64,000 bases of DNA from CAVZVW01 sp963778845 (lineage in GTDB: Bacteria > Actinomycetota > Actinomycetes > Actinomycetales > Kineosporiaceae): NCBI GenBank assembly GCA_963778845.1, contig CAVZVW010000001.1:813617-877616 (forward strand), in the 5' to 3' direction. The notes under the pieces were generated by a model, which worked only from the letters and a program-made list of their open reading frames with translations, searched no databases and was not told the DNA's origin. This document shows, one piece after another, positions 34,138 through 46,705 of the stretch. Each line of letters begins with the position of its first letter. Within the stretch, counting starts at the first letter, position 1. The position numbers and the translations under genes were made by a program.

Positions 34138-37100
34138 CAACCCGTCCCTGTCACCTGTATCCAGTCTGCAAAGGTACCCGCACTCCCCTCTGGCACAACA
34201 AAGATGTCAAGTGTCGAACCCGAGGGCATCATCCGAGAGAGATTGATCATACATCCGTTACCCCCACTGCACGGCATTCGATTAATCCACAAGGTCGCAT
34301 GTTGAAGTCTCTCAGATCTCATGACGGCTGCTGCGTGTGCCTCCACATGGGTGACGATGTTGCCGTTCATCCCAGGACGGGGTTTCGACAGCAAGAGCGC
34401 GGGACCATTCGTCCCACTGAGTAACGGTACCTGGGATCCGTCGGCGCGGACGAGAACCCCACTGGTCTTCCCCCCTCCATAGGCCGCGAGCTCGGGTACT
34501 GTGTCTGCGGCTGCCGCGTCTACAGCCGTCGTTCCAGCGGTGGCCACTGTCTCTGCTCCGCCGCCACGCACGGCGCCGACTACACCGTCGACTGTTTTGA
34601 TCGCAGCGAAACCCGCCGTGAATAGAGTCAGCCACAACCATGCACATTGCCCGGCGTTGTGGGCGGCGCAGCCAGACGCTTCACCCCCGATGGCTGGGAT
34701 TCCAGTTGCGTTCCAGAGGTGACTAGCAAATGATTCTTCATCTGTAACCACCAACCTGCTGCATCGAGCGCCCCCTCCGCGGCCACTGCAGGTCAAGACA
34801 ACCGGCAGATGGGTCTTGATCTTGACCGAGGTGGGCCCACCGGATCCCCCGCTGGACCCGCCCCCGCTGCTGCCACCGGCGCCCTTGGAGCCTTTGCCGC
34901 GGGTGGGCGAGCCGCAGTTGGAACCCTCGTACTGGCCCGTGGCGTAGTTCTGGTAGCACAGGCCGGTGGGGTCGCTGTAGGTGACGGGGTTGCCGGCGGC
35001 GTAGGTGTAGGGGTTGAGGGTGCGGGGGTTGGTGGGGTCGAGCAGGGGGTCGGGGGCGGTGAACTGGGCGAGGTCGGCGTCGTAGTAGCGGGCGTCGAGG
35101 TGGTTGAGGCCGGTGGTGGTGTCGAGGGTCTTGCCGAGCCAGCCTTTGTCGGTGGTGGGGAGGCCGGTGCCGAATATGCCGGGGGTGGTGCGGACTCGTC
35201 CGTAGGGGGTGTAACGGGTGCGGGTGAAGGTGGCGGTGGTGGCGTCGATGCTGATGTCGGTGGAGCCTTGGGGGTCGGCAGCAAGCCAGGTCAAGGCGGT
35301 GCTGCCGGTGGTGGTGGAGGTGCGTTGGGCGACCCGGGCCCCGGCGAGGGTGTAGTAGCGCCGCCCGGTCGTGGTGCCGCCGGTGGCGGGGAAGACGATC
35401 TCGCTGGTTCCGAGGGTGAGGGTGGTTTCGGTGGGGGTCTTGCGGATCAGGCGGGTGCCGTCGGGGCCGTAGGCGAAGGTGGTGGCCACGCCGGCGTCGA
35501 CGGACTGGACGAGCTGGTGCTGGGTGTCCCAGGTGAGGGTGTCGCCGGTGCCGGTGCCGGGGGTGCGGGAGGTGAGGTACCCGGAGGGGTCGTAGCCGAG
35601 GGTGAGGGTGGCCGCACCGGGGCCGGTGATGGTGGTGGCGGCGTGGGCGGGTTTGCCGGCCTGGCCGCGGCCCGCCGAGGGTGGTGACCGCGGGGGTGGC
35701 GGGGACGAGGTCGGTGAGGGTGGTGAGGTTGTTGTCGGTGTCGTAGGCCCAGGTCTGGTCGTAGGCCGGTGCCCCGGCCGGGTTGTAGGCGTGGGCGGGG
35801 TTGGGGGTGGTGGGGTTGCAGGTGATCCCGCCGGTGGTGTTCAGGGTCCAGGCCCGGGCGAGGCGGCGGAGGTCGTCGTAGGTGTAGCACTGCCCCTGGG
35901 TGGTGAGGGTGTCGGAGACCTGGGTGAGGTCGGGGCCGGTGTAGGTGTAGGTGTCGTTCTGCTTGGCGACCCCACCGATGGTGGTGGTGGCGCCGGTGAG
36001 CCGGTTCAGGCCGTCATACCCGTAGCCGCGGGACGGTCCGGTGCCGCTGGCCCATTGCCGGCCGGTGAGCCGGGCCAGGGCGTCGAAGCCGGTGGAGCTG
36101 ACCAGGGTCCCGCCGACGCTGGAGGCCAGGGTCTGGGGCAAGCCGAGGCCGCTCCAGGTCGCGGTCACCGTCTCGGCGGGCAGGCCCCCGGCGGCCGGCA
36201 GGCCGGCGGTGGTGACGTGCCCGGCGGCGTCGTAGCCGTAGGTCTCGGTGTAGATCTGGGCGGTGGGGATCCCGTACCCGGCCGGGACCGTCCAGGTGGC
36301 GCCGAGGGTGTTGCCGTTGGGGTCGTAGCCGGTGACGGACTGGGTGTAGTCCTTCGCGGTGGTGGTGCCGGGCTCGACCACTTTCGCGGTCGCCGAGGCG
36401 AGCCGGCCCTTGCCGTTGGCGACACCGGCGGCGTCGTAGGCCCAGCTGGTGAGCACCGTGGGTGCGGCGGGGGTGCCGGTGTAGCGGCGGGTCGCCCGGT
36501 TCAGGTAGTCGTAGTCGGTGGTGACCGTCACCGCTCGGGCATCCGTCGTGGTCAGGACGTTCCCGTTGCCGTCGTAGGTGGAGGTGGAGGCGCCGGTGTC
36601 GGGGTCGGTGGTGGCGGTGCGCCGTCCCAGCCAGTCGTAGGTGAACGTCTGGACCTTCCCGGCGGGGCTGGTCACGCTGGCGAGCTCGTCGCGTGCGGTG
36701 TAGGTCATGGCGGTGGTGGCGTAGACGGTGGTGTTGTCGGCCAGGTACTCCTTGACCTGGGTGAGGTGGCCGCGGGCGTCGGTGACGTTCTCGACGTTGC
36801 CGCCGGTGAGTGGGTCGGTGACCGAGCCGTTGCCGTCCCAGGTGGTGGTGGTGTGCCACTGCTCGGTGGTGAGACCGCCGCCGGGTGGGATCGCCATCGT
36901 CGTGGCGACGGTCGGCCGTTCGAGCTCGTCGTAGCCGGTGCGGGCCTCGCTGGGGAATGTGTCGCGGGACAACCCGACCCAGCCGCCGGTGACCGGCCCG
37001 GTGGACGCGATCGGGCCGGAGGAGCCTTGGACGAGGCCACGGTCGTCGTAGCGGGTCACGGTGATGATGCGTCCACCACCGGTCTCGGTGCCGCCGGGGG

Positions 37101-40100
37101 CGATCGTCTGGGTCTGGATCGGGCGGCCCCACCCGTCCAGGTAGGACCAGGTCCCGACGTAGGTGCCGGTCCCGGTGTCGTTCTGCAGCGCCTTGGTGAT
37201 GACCTGCGCGGGTTTGGCGTTGTTGCCGGGGTCGGGTGCGATGCCGTAGGTGAACTGCAGGGTGTCGTGCGCGCTGGCCTGCTGGCCGGGTTTGCGCACG
37301 GCCGTGAGCCGGCCCAGGGAGTCGTAGGTGATGGTGGTGACACCCAGGTTAGGGTCGGTGATCTTGACGGGTTGGCTGCGGCCGATGCTCAGGTCGGTTG
37401 TGGTGACCAGACCGGTGGCGTTGCCGGCAGCGTTGGGGCTCGGCCCGGTCACCGTCAGCGTCGCGGGCCGGCCGGTGGCCGGTGTGTAGGCGGTGAGGGT
37501 GGGGCTTCCCCGACCGTCGGTTGTCTGCGTGACCCGCCCGTAGGCGTCGTAGGCCGTGGTGGTGGTGATCGGGGTGGTCCCGGAGGTGAAGCGGAGGGTC
37601 TGGGTCTCCAGCCCCGTGGTCAGCTGGGTCGTCTCGGTGGACCCGAACGTCGTCTGGGTGTCGTAGAGGTGATCCGTGCGGGCGATGCCGGTGCCGCCGC
37701 AGGCGGTGACGGGGTAGAGGATCTCCCGGGACGGTTTGATGACCCACACGGTGCTGTTCGATGTCTGCCAGAACTGGGTGCACCGGTCGTCAGCGGCGGT
37801 GGCCTCATCACCCAGGTCCTGCTCAGTCAGCGGTGCCCCCGCGCGGATGTTGCGGGGGTCGGTGGCTGCGGGCAGGTAGAAGTCGCGGATGACCTTGGTC
37901 TTCACCTTGGAGTCCACCCCGTCGGCGCGCAGCCGCACCGCGTTCTGGGAGTTCAGGACCATGAAGGCGTCACGGCTGGTCCGGTAGTCCGCGCCGCTGG
38001 TCTCGGGCAGGTCCAGCGTCCTGGTCCACCAGTACCCGAACCATTCCCGTCGCAGGTCCACCCCGGCGTCGGTCTGGTCCTGGCGTTCGACGATCTGGCC
38101 GCGCAGCAGGTTCCAGTCGGTGGCCGGGGTGGTCTCCACGGTGTCCACGGTGACGTTGCGGGTGTTCCCCGCGGCGTCGGCCTTGTCCAGGTGCATGCCG
38201 CGGAAGAACGTGTACCGGGTCTGGACCCGGTCGAGGGCCTGACCGTTGGCAGCGTTGACCTGGATCACGCCGTCCCTGACCCAGATGCTGTGCACGATCA
38301 CGTTCTGGTAGCCGCGCCACTCCGACCAGGACTGGGTCGAGGCCGGTGCTGTCGGGTCGTCGTCGTGATGCCAGGCGCCCACGCCCTGGTACTCGTAGTC
38401 GGTGACCATCGGCTCGGACAGCACCTGGCCCGGAGGGTTCAGCTGCGTACCGGTGGCCCGGTCGACCTGGACGACGCGCTTGACGACCCACTTGTGGAAC
38501 CACGCGAACCCCGCGACGGAGGAGGCGCCCTCGGGCTTCCAGTACCTCGGGAAACACTCCCGGGTCTGGGTGTTCGCCGGGTAGGGGCCAGGTGTCGGGG
38601 AGACGATGGCCTGGGTGCACTCCTGGGCCACGCTGGCGTGCCCGTAGGTGACGTCCACCTCCCCACCGAGCTCGTTGACGAACCCGTCGACCCGGTACTT
38701 CAACAGCTTCAGGACACCGGCGGGGGCGTCGACCCGGTTCTGCAGGATCTGGCCCAGGAAGTAGATCGTGGGCAGCGTGATGGCCGTGCCCGACATCCCC
38801 GTGCGCACGATCTGGCTCAGCCACAGATCCGGTGTCTCTGGCCCGGCGGCGTCGGGGTCGGGGAACATGTGCCGCAGCTGATACCGGTCGACCTGGGTCA
38901 CCGTCGGGGTCGCGACCGAGACGTCACGCACGAACGTGTCGATCTCGTACAGCCGGTTCGCGCTGAAGAACGTCGGCGCCGCCTGCGTCGTGGTGTTACA
39001 CGTGCTAGCCGTCACCGGGCAGTACAAGTCCACCGGTGAGTCCGGGTAGGACGAGGCGTTGGCGGCGTCGAAGGCCGGGCAGGCCACCAACGCCGAGAAC
39101 GGGTAGTCGATCTGCTGGCTGCACCGCCTGGCGTAGCGGAACCCCACCGACGCCGTGTAAGCGGCACCCGCACGCGCCCCGTACTGGATCTCGTCCATCA
39201 AGCTGGCCCGCACATACGCCCACCCCGAAGCGGTCTTGCCGTTGGCGTACTTGTTCATCTCCTGCAGGTAGGTGTAGCCCATCGCGTTACCCGACCGGTC
39301 GACCACCTGGTCCAGGTTCCACCGCCAGGCCTGGTTGCAGCCGTACACACCGCTCAGCGCCTGGTAGCACGGCTCGTTCGGGTCGTCCCCGTAGACCAGC
39401 ACCGTGTCCACCGAGTTCGTCGTCACCGCAGGGGCGAACGGCGTCACCCCCTTACCGAAGGTGTAGGCGGTGCCATCCGTGGTGGTGACAACCCACCATT
39501 CGCCCTGATCCAGACCCGGGTTACCGCCATCGCCGTTGGCCGCCCCCACATTGCGTGTGACCCGCCAGCCAGGGTCGTCGCGCAACCGGAAGTCCTGGGT
39601 CAGCGGGGTCCCCAACACCGGGACCAGGTCATGGGACTGCCCGTTCATCGACAACACGTACGAGGCGTCCGGGGACCAGCACAGGTCACCCCAGGTGGAC
39701 ATGTTCTTCGCCACCGCGTCAGGCTCGCTCGCGCAGCCGGTGTAGCGACGCTCGATGAACGACTCCGGCATCGTCCAGCCCTGCCCCACCACAGACACCT
39801 GACCATTCGACGCCGTGGTCCGACCGTCCACCGACCCCGAGTCATACGACAACGACACCTCCGGGGCCGCCCCACCCACCGACGGCGGCACCGCCACCGG
39901 GTAGGAGTACTCGAAGGAACCCGACTCCAAACCCACACTCCACGACCCGTTCGGCTTGATCGGGCTGGCTGTGTAGTCCCCACCGTTACCGGTCGCGACC
40001 GCGGCAGCAAACACCGTCACCGTCGTCTGCGCAGGCGCCGCAGCCGTGGCCCGTACCTGGGCCACCCCCACCGACCCTGCGGCCAGCGGGACCGTCGCGG

Positions 40101-40734
40101 TCATCGACGACGTCGCGTAGTCCTTCGCAGAGGCCAACACCTTCGGTCGGCACGCCGGCACATCCGGTGTGCTCGCCGCGCACGCCGGAGCAGCGAACAA
40201 CCGCAACCGGTCCACATAGTTCGCCCCGTACGAGCCCACGAACCCGGACAAGTCCAGCCCCACCCGCACCGAACGAGACCCCACCGGCGCGCTCACCCGC
40301 ATCGCCGCGACCTGCCCACCCAACCCCCTCGTCGCGGCCTGACCGAGGACCTGCACCGTCGCCGCGGCAGCAACCGGCTTCCCCGCCGGCCCCAGCACCG
40401 ACCCCACCCACACCGGGGAGGCCCCCGCCCGCGCCAAACCCACAGCCGGCGCAGCCACCACGAACGTCCCAGCAGCAGGCAACCGCGCCGCCAGCGGCCT
40501 CGCCTTCACCGACGACGCCGCCGCATCCCGCACCGGCCCAAGCCTCGCCACCGGCACCGACACCACCGACCTCACCGGCGTGCCCAACACCCCCACCGGC
40601 CTCGACCCCGACGGCGCGACACCCGTCGCTGCCGCCGCCCCCGCCGAGCCACCCCCAGCCAGACCGGTCGACACCGCCACCGCCGCCGCCAACACCCCGA
40701 TACCGACCACCCGCACACCGCGACCAGACACCAC
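34137..40734 (-). CDS. Secreted Rhs polymorphic toxin with C-terminal DddA-like DNA cytidine deaminase (one frameshift)
   Basis: About 2200 residues if a single shift near 35680 is ignored. Order: signal peptide (VVGIGVLAAAVAVSTGLAGG), an N-terminal SpvB/TcdB-like region (SVGLESGSFEYSYPVAVPPS, EVSLSYDSGSVDGRT), many YD/Rhs repeats, and the Rhs core end GLNHLDARYYDADLAQFTAPDP closing at DPTGL (about 34950). A Gly/Ser linker, one hydrophobic segment (WLWLTLFTAGFAAIKTVDGV) and a deaminase domain follow. The deaminase shows the catalytic His-Glu in THVEAHAAAVMR (34330-34349) and Cys pair in INRMPCSGGNGCMINLSRM (34245-34285), as in the SCP1.201/DddA family. GTG near 40734 is chosen over codons up to 40824, which lack signal character. 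Export by the general pathway and release of the tip into neighbouring cells is the usual model. Confidence 0.8.
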
Positions 40735-41038
40735 GACACCCCGATCCAGCCGACACCAGCGGGTACACACAGCCCCGTGGCGCGGATCATGGCAGCACCA
40801 CGGGCGCAGCCACCAGAGCGACAAGCGTCACCCCCCGTCACGCGATGTGATTCGTGCAGGCCGAAGGGGGCTAGCGGGCTATCACGCAGCAACTCCAATC
40901 AGCGGGCCGCGACGGGCGCCCGGAGGATCTGTCCGTCCACATCCGAACTTGTCGCGACGGTGTGCTTCCCGACCGGTCGCCGGGCCCGGTCTGCCGGCGA
41001 CGGCCGAAGCCCGCGCCACCCGCTTGGGTTGAGGGATG

Positions 41039-42448
41039 TCAGCGGATCAGCTGAGCCTGGCTCGACCCTCGGGTGCGTCCGAGACGGATGTCACTAGCGA
41101 CTCGGGCCTCGGCGTCTGCAGCCGCGAAGTGTCGGATCGGCGTGCTTGGACTGGGTCGCCGTGCGCCGGCCGCCGCGGCGCGGTAGGAGTCATGGAGGTG
41201 CTGCACCTCGCCCAGGGTGACCGGCACGAACCTGCCGCTGATCCGCGCAGCCACCCGGTCATCGGTGATCGGCACTGCAGAGGCGTGGGCGTACAGACCG
41301 CCGGCCAGGCACAGGTGCTTCAACGTTTCGGCGTGGGCTCGGCCGACGTCGGCGACGTCGCCCAGGGCCTTGCCAGCTGCGGACAAGGCGCTGGGGAGGT
41401 CCACCCGGTGGGCAAGAGTTTCCGGGGTGAGCCACGCGCCAGTGTCATCACGGGTGATCGCGCGGATAGCGGTCTGCAGGATCAGGGACGCGTCGATGTG
41501 GGCCCGGCTGGGCGGGACGCCGGTGGTCAGCCTCGTCCACGCGGTCGTGGCTGCGGCCCAGGCGGTCGCGGCTCGGCGGAGCCGGGCCTGGTCGTTGGCG
41601 GCGCGGTTGGGGGTGAGTAGCCCGGTCGCGGCGGCGGCGTCGGTCAGTGCGGCGGTGAGGGCGATGATCTGGCGGGCTTCGATGGTGGTGCGGAGGAACT
41701 CCGCACCGGATGGCGCCGCGGCGTGGGCGGCGTCGAGGCTGGCGCGGCGCCAGTCGGCGGCGGCGACCTGGAACCGGCCGAGGAGGTCGCTGGGGTCGAT
41801 CAGGTCGAGGGTCGGGACCCGGATCGCGTCAAGGACTGTGGGACTGGCGCGCCCGGCGGCGGCGTCGAGGACGGTGCCGGCGAGACGGCGGGTGGTGAGC
41901 AGGGGCGCGACCCGGGCGACGATGTGGGTCGGGAGGTCGAGCTCGCCAGCGTTGCTGTGGAGCCGAGGGCGACGCGCTGAGCGCAGGACGACGTCGGCTC
42001 CCGCGGCGACGAGTTCGGCGGCCCCGGTGATACCTGCGGTGCGGGCGTCGTCGGTCTGGGCGAGGTCGCGGCCGGTGGTGCCGGACCGGTCGTGGGCACA
42101 TTCGAGGAGGTCTGTGGCTGCGCCGACGAGCTGCGCGGCGCGGGTCAGTGTGGCGTCGGGAACGGCGGTGCCGGGGGCGATGGCCCGGGTGGCCAGGTGG
42201 GCGTGCAGCCGCAGCCCGGCGATCAGTACGGCGTCGGTGTCCGCACGCACTGCGACTGCCCGCAGGCCAGGGAACCGCGGGCCGGTCGCGGCCTCGATCA
42301 GCCGGGCGCACGCGGCGGCGTAGGCAGGCCACGCGGCGCAGAGCTCACGTGCTGATGGAGTGCCGGCGGCGAGGTTGTAGAGCCGGTCGCTGGCTTGGTC
42401 GAGCAGCTCGGCGACGCTGGCGCCCTCGATGACGGCAGGGCTGGTCAT
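41039..42448 (-). CDS. Relaxase-associated protein of unknown function
   Basis: 469 residues, almost entirely alpha-helical and Ala/Arg/Thr-rich, without membrane segments. Sequences such as RLIEAATGPRFPGLRAVAVR and LTTGVPPSRAHIDASLILQT have no motif I know. Equivalents regularly follow the MobF relaxase gene in actinobacterial elements, which suggests an accessory mobilisation role. Start ATG 42448 overlaps the end of the 131-residue gene. Confidence 0.65.
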   Translation of the reverse strand: MTSPAVIEGASVAELLDQASDRLYNLAAGTPSARELCAAWPAYAAACARLIEAATGPRFPGLRAVAVRADTDAVLIAGLRLHAHLATRAIAPGTAVPDATLTRAAQLVGAATDLLECAHDRSGTTGRDLAQTDDARTAGITGAAELVAAGADVVLRSARRPRLHSNAGELDLPTHIVARVAPLLTTRRLAGTVLDAAAGRASPTVLDAIRVPTLDLIDPSDLLGRFQVAAADWRRASLDAAHAAAPSGAEFLRTTIEARQIIALTAALTDAAAATGLLTPNRAANDQARLRRAATAWAAATTAWTRLTTGVPPSRAHIDASLILQTAIRAITRDDTGAWLTPETLAHRVDLPSALSAAGKALGDVADVGRAHAETLKHLCLAGGLYAHASAVPITDDRVAARISGRFVPVTLGEVQHLHDSYRAAAAGARRPSPSTPIRHFAAADAEARVASDIRLGRTRGSSQAQLIR

Positions 42449-42840
42449 CGCGGGATCCGGCGGGCGAGGGTGATCGCGTCGGTGAGCGAGGCCCGGACCA
42501 GGATCGCGCGGGGGTCGCGGTGACCGGGTGCGGCGTCGAGGACGGCGGCGGCTTCCTCGAGCGCGGCGAGTGTTGCAGCGCCGGGGCTTTCGAGCGCCGG
42601 GTCGGTCCTGTCGGTCGGGTCGGTGGCCTGGGCGTTCGGCGCGTCGGGGATGTCGGTGAGGTGTCCGGCCGCGGTGACCGTCTCGGCGAGGACGTCCAGC
42701 CACGGCGAGTACAGGTCGCCGCCGGCTGCGGTGTTGGCGAGCCGGGCGGCGGCGCGCACGCTGGTGGCGACCGGGGCGAGCGCGTCGACGTCCGGGCCAC
42801 GGCTCGGCGGCGTGGTGTTGGTGTCGTTCATGCCGTCCAT
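42445..42840 (-). CDS. Small relaxase-associated protein
   Basis: 131 residues, helical and acidic, with LAPVATSVRAAARLANTAAG and AALEEAAAVLDAAPG. No known domain. Lies between the relaxase gene and the 469-residue gene in the same direction, overlapping the latter by ATGA. Could serve as an accessory DNA-binding or relaxosome subunit. ATG at 42840 or 42831. Confidence 0.6.
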   Translation of the reverse strand: MDGMNDTNTTPPSRGPDVDALAPVATSVRAAARLANTAAGGDLYSPWLDVLAETVTAAGHLTDIPDAPNAQATDPTDRTDPALESPGAATLAALEEAAAVLDAAPGHRDPRAILVRASLTDAITLARRIPR

Positions 42841-42897
42841 GGTGGCGAGATCGACGGATGAACGCCTCGCGGCATGATCACCACGTCGCGGTGTGGA

Positions 42898-45800
42898 TCA
42901 GCGCAGGCGCGAACCACCGACAGACGGCTTCGGATCGTCGTGCCGGGGGCCGCGGCGTGCCGTCCGGTCTCGGGTCGCGAGCTGTCGGACGATGCGCCGG
43001 TGCTCGGCGGTGAGGGTGTCCCAGGTGCGCTGCGCCGGCCCGTCGTGGTCGGGGCGGGGGCCGAGCGGGCTGTGCGGGTCGGTGACGGCGTGCTGGTCGC
43101 GGTAGGCGAGGACGCCGCGCAGCGCGTCGTCCCACCGCCTCAAGTCACCGGCGTCGTCGGGGCGTGGCCCGAGCCGGTCCAGCCACGCGGGCGGCCGGGT
43201 TCGGGTGGCGGTGGTGAGGGCGTCGAGGCGGGCGCGGATCCGGTCGGCGCGCTGGGCGAGCCACGCCGCCAGCGCTGGGTCACCGGCCGGACATGTCGGC
43301 CCCATTGGTGGTGGCGGGGGTGGGATCCCCGCAGGCAGCCCGGCGTCCCGCGAACCTCGCGCCGCACCCGCCGCGGCGGGTTGGAGGCGCCAGGCGAGGA
43401 CCTCGGCGACGGATTCCGCGGAGGCGAGCTCACGACGTCCGGCCGCCTCCGCCAGCGCGGTCCGGACGTCGCCGCCCGACCCGCCGACAGCGGCAAGGGT
43501 CGCTGCGAGCGCCGGCCATGCGCCGTCTTCGACCATCTCTTGCCCGACGTCGGGGCCGAGCACCTCGACCGCGACCTGCCGCAGCCGGTAGGTGTGTTCG
43601 GCGTGCAGGGCGTAGGCGTGCAGGTACTCCGGGACCAGCCGGGCCAGGCTCGCGGCGGCGGCGCGCTCGTCGCGGGCGACGTGGGTGGCGGGGCGTTCGG
43701 CGCCGTCGCGGGCCAGGACGTCGAGCAGCACCTCGCGGGCGTCGCGGTCCGGGGCCGGCGGCCGGTCGGCGTCGAGGGCCAGCGTGCCGGTGGTGGTGAC
43801 GTAGACGTGGTTGGCGCGCCGCCCGCGGGTCAGGGCGGTGTAGAGGGCCTGCCGGGTGGTGGCCTCGTCGACCAGCACGTGGGCGGTGTCGGCGGTGATG
43901 CCCTGGGCGCGGTGGATGGTGGTGGCGTAGCCGAGCTCGACCTCGCCGGCGACGTAGGCGGCGGGCAGCCGGGCGCGGCCGTGGTGGCGGGTGTGGACGA
44001 CGTCCAGGCTCGCGTCGTCCCCGATGGCGGTGACGCGCCACAGGTCGCCGTTCTTCACCCAGTCCCGGCCGCGGGTCGTGGTCAGGCGCCGGTCGTTGCG
44101 GCGGGTCAGGACGAGGTCGCCGACCCCGGCGTGGCTGCCGTCGTGCAGCGCGACGTGGCGGGTGGGGTCGACGCGGCCGTCGGCGATGCGGTCCAGGCGG
44201 GCTCGGGCGGACAGGTCGGCGGACGGTGTCGGCGGTGCCGGCGAGGAGGACGGCGGCCAGCCCGGCGACGTCGTCGGCCCGCCACGCCTGGTACGCAAGT
44301 TCCTGGACGGACGCCGCGGCGCCGTCGTGGATGCGGCCGCGGGTCTCGTAGAACTCCAGCGCGGCGGGGTCGCCGTCGCGTAGCCGGAGGGTGGCGGCGG
44401 CCTCGGCGGGGTCGGCGAACCGGTGGACGGTGTCGAGGTGGACCGCGCCGACCTCGGCCTCGATCAGCCGCAGCGCGCCACCGGACTCCACCGCGGCCAG
44501 CTGCCGCGGGTCGCCGAGGAGCCGGACGACCGCACCGCGGGCGGCGGCGAGGTCGACCAGGCGGGCCAGGCGCAGGGTGCCGGCCATCCCGGCCTCGTCG
44601 ACCAGCACGACGTCCCCGGCCCTCAGGGTCGACGCTGGCGGGGTCGGTGTCGGCGTCGCGGAGCAGCTTGTGGATGGTGTCGGCGCGGATCCCGAGCTCG
44701 TCGGTCAGGACCTGGGCGGCGCGGGCGGACGGCGCGAGCCCGACCACCCGGACGCCGGCGGCGTGGGCGGCGGTGACCAGGGCGCGCATCGCGGTGGTCT
44801 TCCCGGACCCGGCCGGCCCGATCCCGGCGACCAGCAGGCGGGGGCTGGTCGCGAACGCCCGGGCCAGGGCTGCCTGGCCGGCGTCGAGCCGGTCCCCGGT
44901 CCTCGTCGGCGTGGTCCAGGGCGAGGTCGAGGACGGTGGTCGGGACCGGCGTGGTCCCGGTGTCGTGGCGGGCCGCGGCGACCAGGCGGGCCTCGGCGTC
45001 CAGGACCGCGGTCGAGGTGAACAGGTCCGCGCCGTGGACGGTGAAGACCGACTCCCCGTCCGCGCGGGTCAACGCGGTCGGGGTCGCGGTCTCGGCGGGC
45101 GGGACCGTGAGCAGGACGCTGCGGTCCCGGGCCGCGGCGGTGACCTGCTCGACCAGCGCGGTCCGCTCGTGCGGACCGAGGACGGGGACGGCGCGCAGCC
45201 GGCGTTCGGCCTCCGCGCGCAGGTGCCAGACCGTCCAGGTGGACCGGTGGTCCTGGACCGTCTCGACCACCTGCCGGGCGACGTCCTCGACGTCGACGAG
45301 GTCGCGGTCCGGGCCGCGGTCCCGGTCCCGAGGGGCGGCGTCCCGGCGGTCCGGGAGGACGGCGTGGACGGCGTCCCGCACCTGCTGGTCGGGGTCCCGG
45401 CGCCGAGGGCTTGGCGGGCCTGGACCATCCATGCGACGCGGAGCTGTTCCAGGGACCGGGGCTGGTCCTTGCCCGGGCGGGTCGCCAGGGTCGCCTCCTG
45501 GGCCAGCCTCATCTGCACGGCCCGGGACGGCTCGTGACCCCACCGGCGCCGGTAGGCGGCCAGCCGGGCCGCGTAGTCGGTCTCGACCGCGGCCCGGCGG
45601 GACGCGAAGGTCTCGAGCAGCCGCGGGTCGATCCCGTCGATCTCGCGGACCGCGCGCAGCCCGTCGTCCCCGGTCCCGGTCCGTTCGGTCCGGGTCTGGA
45701 CCGTGGTCCGGGGGGTCCGGTCGGTGAAGGTGACCCCGAGCCGGGACCGCAGCTCGTCCTCGACCGCGGTGTTGTAGGTCTCCGACGCCGCGACCGCGAG

Positions 45801-46705
45801 GTTGAACAGGACCCGCCCGTCCAGGGACCGCCACTTCCCGTCGCGGCCCTGGACCTTGGTGGAGACCGCGGCGTGGGTGTGCAGGTTCGGGTCCCCGGAC
45901 CGGGAGTCGCGGTGGTCGAACATCGCGACCACCAGACCGTGGGTGTCGACCTGGGCCAGACCGCCGGACCCGGTCCGGGTCAGCGCGGCGTGGTCCTCGA
46001 CGAACGCCAGGGCCTTGGCGACCGCGGCGTGGTGGGCGTCCTCGACCGCGCGGGCGACGTCCGGGTCGGCCAGGGCCCACAGGACCGACACCGACTTCAC
46101 CGGGGTGAAGACCAGGTCGTAGCCGGCCACCGGCTGCCGCGGCGGGCGGGCCTGCCGGGCGATCCAGGACCGCAGCTCGGTCTCGGACGCCGGGTCCCGG
46201 CCGTGCGCCTGCGCGGTAGGTCCGGACGCCGAGGGCGCGGCGGACCCGGTCCCGGTGCTCGCTCGGTCAAGCCGGGTGGACGACGCCAGGCCGAGCCGGT
46301 CCGCCTCCTCGGCGTACGCGGCGGCCAGGAGCGTGGACCAGCCGTCGACCTGCGGAGCGAACGTCGGGAACCGCCGGCCCAGCCGTACGTCGCGCTCTGC
46401 CGCAGCCGCGGCCTCCGCCGACGACTCCCCCGCCGCGACGTACAGGGCGGTCCGCTCCGGGACCAGCCGCTCGGCGTCCGGATGCAGGCCCTGCCCGAAC
46501 AGCGCCCGCATCTGCGCCTCGGATGACCGTCGCCCTGCACGCCGAGCGAGGCCAGCCCGGAGCCGACCCACACGCCGGGCGGGTTGCCGTGCGCGGTGTA
46601 GTAGTCGGCCAGCGACTCACCCCGGGCACGCGGGTGGTCCCCCGACGCCACCTGCCGCGTCAGGTACGTGTACCCGTCCCCGGCATGAAGGACGTGCACC
46701 GTCAT
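42898..46705 (-). pseudogene. MobF (TrwC/TraI-type) relaxase-helicase, several frameshifts
   Basis: Nicks and unwinds the element at oriT. The true start is ATG 46705 (MTVHVLHAGDGYTYLTRQVA); the catalytic tyrosine is in SLADYYTAHGNPPG. After a first shift near 46530 the HUH metal motif reads DPNLHTHAAVS (about 45870). Further shifts near 45410, 44915, 44650 and 44230 divide the helicase part, which still contains Walker A GPAGSGKTTAMRA (about 44800-44830), LVDEAGMAG and ATTIHRAQGITADTAHVLVD. All motifs persist across frames, so the full protein would be about 1265 residues. Either the sequence has insertion errors or transfer is lost. Confidence 0.88.

Noticed and set aside
35602..39039. A 1145-codon open frame on the plus strand opposite the Rhs gene
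   Set aside because: Gly/Val-rich translation without domains; antisense shadow of the Rhs repeats caused by GC bias.
42874..45537. An 887-codon plus-strand frame opposite the relaxase
   Set aside because: Low-complexity antisense translation; relaxase motifs are on the minus strand.
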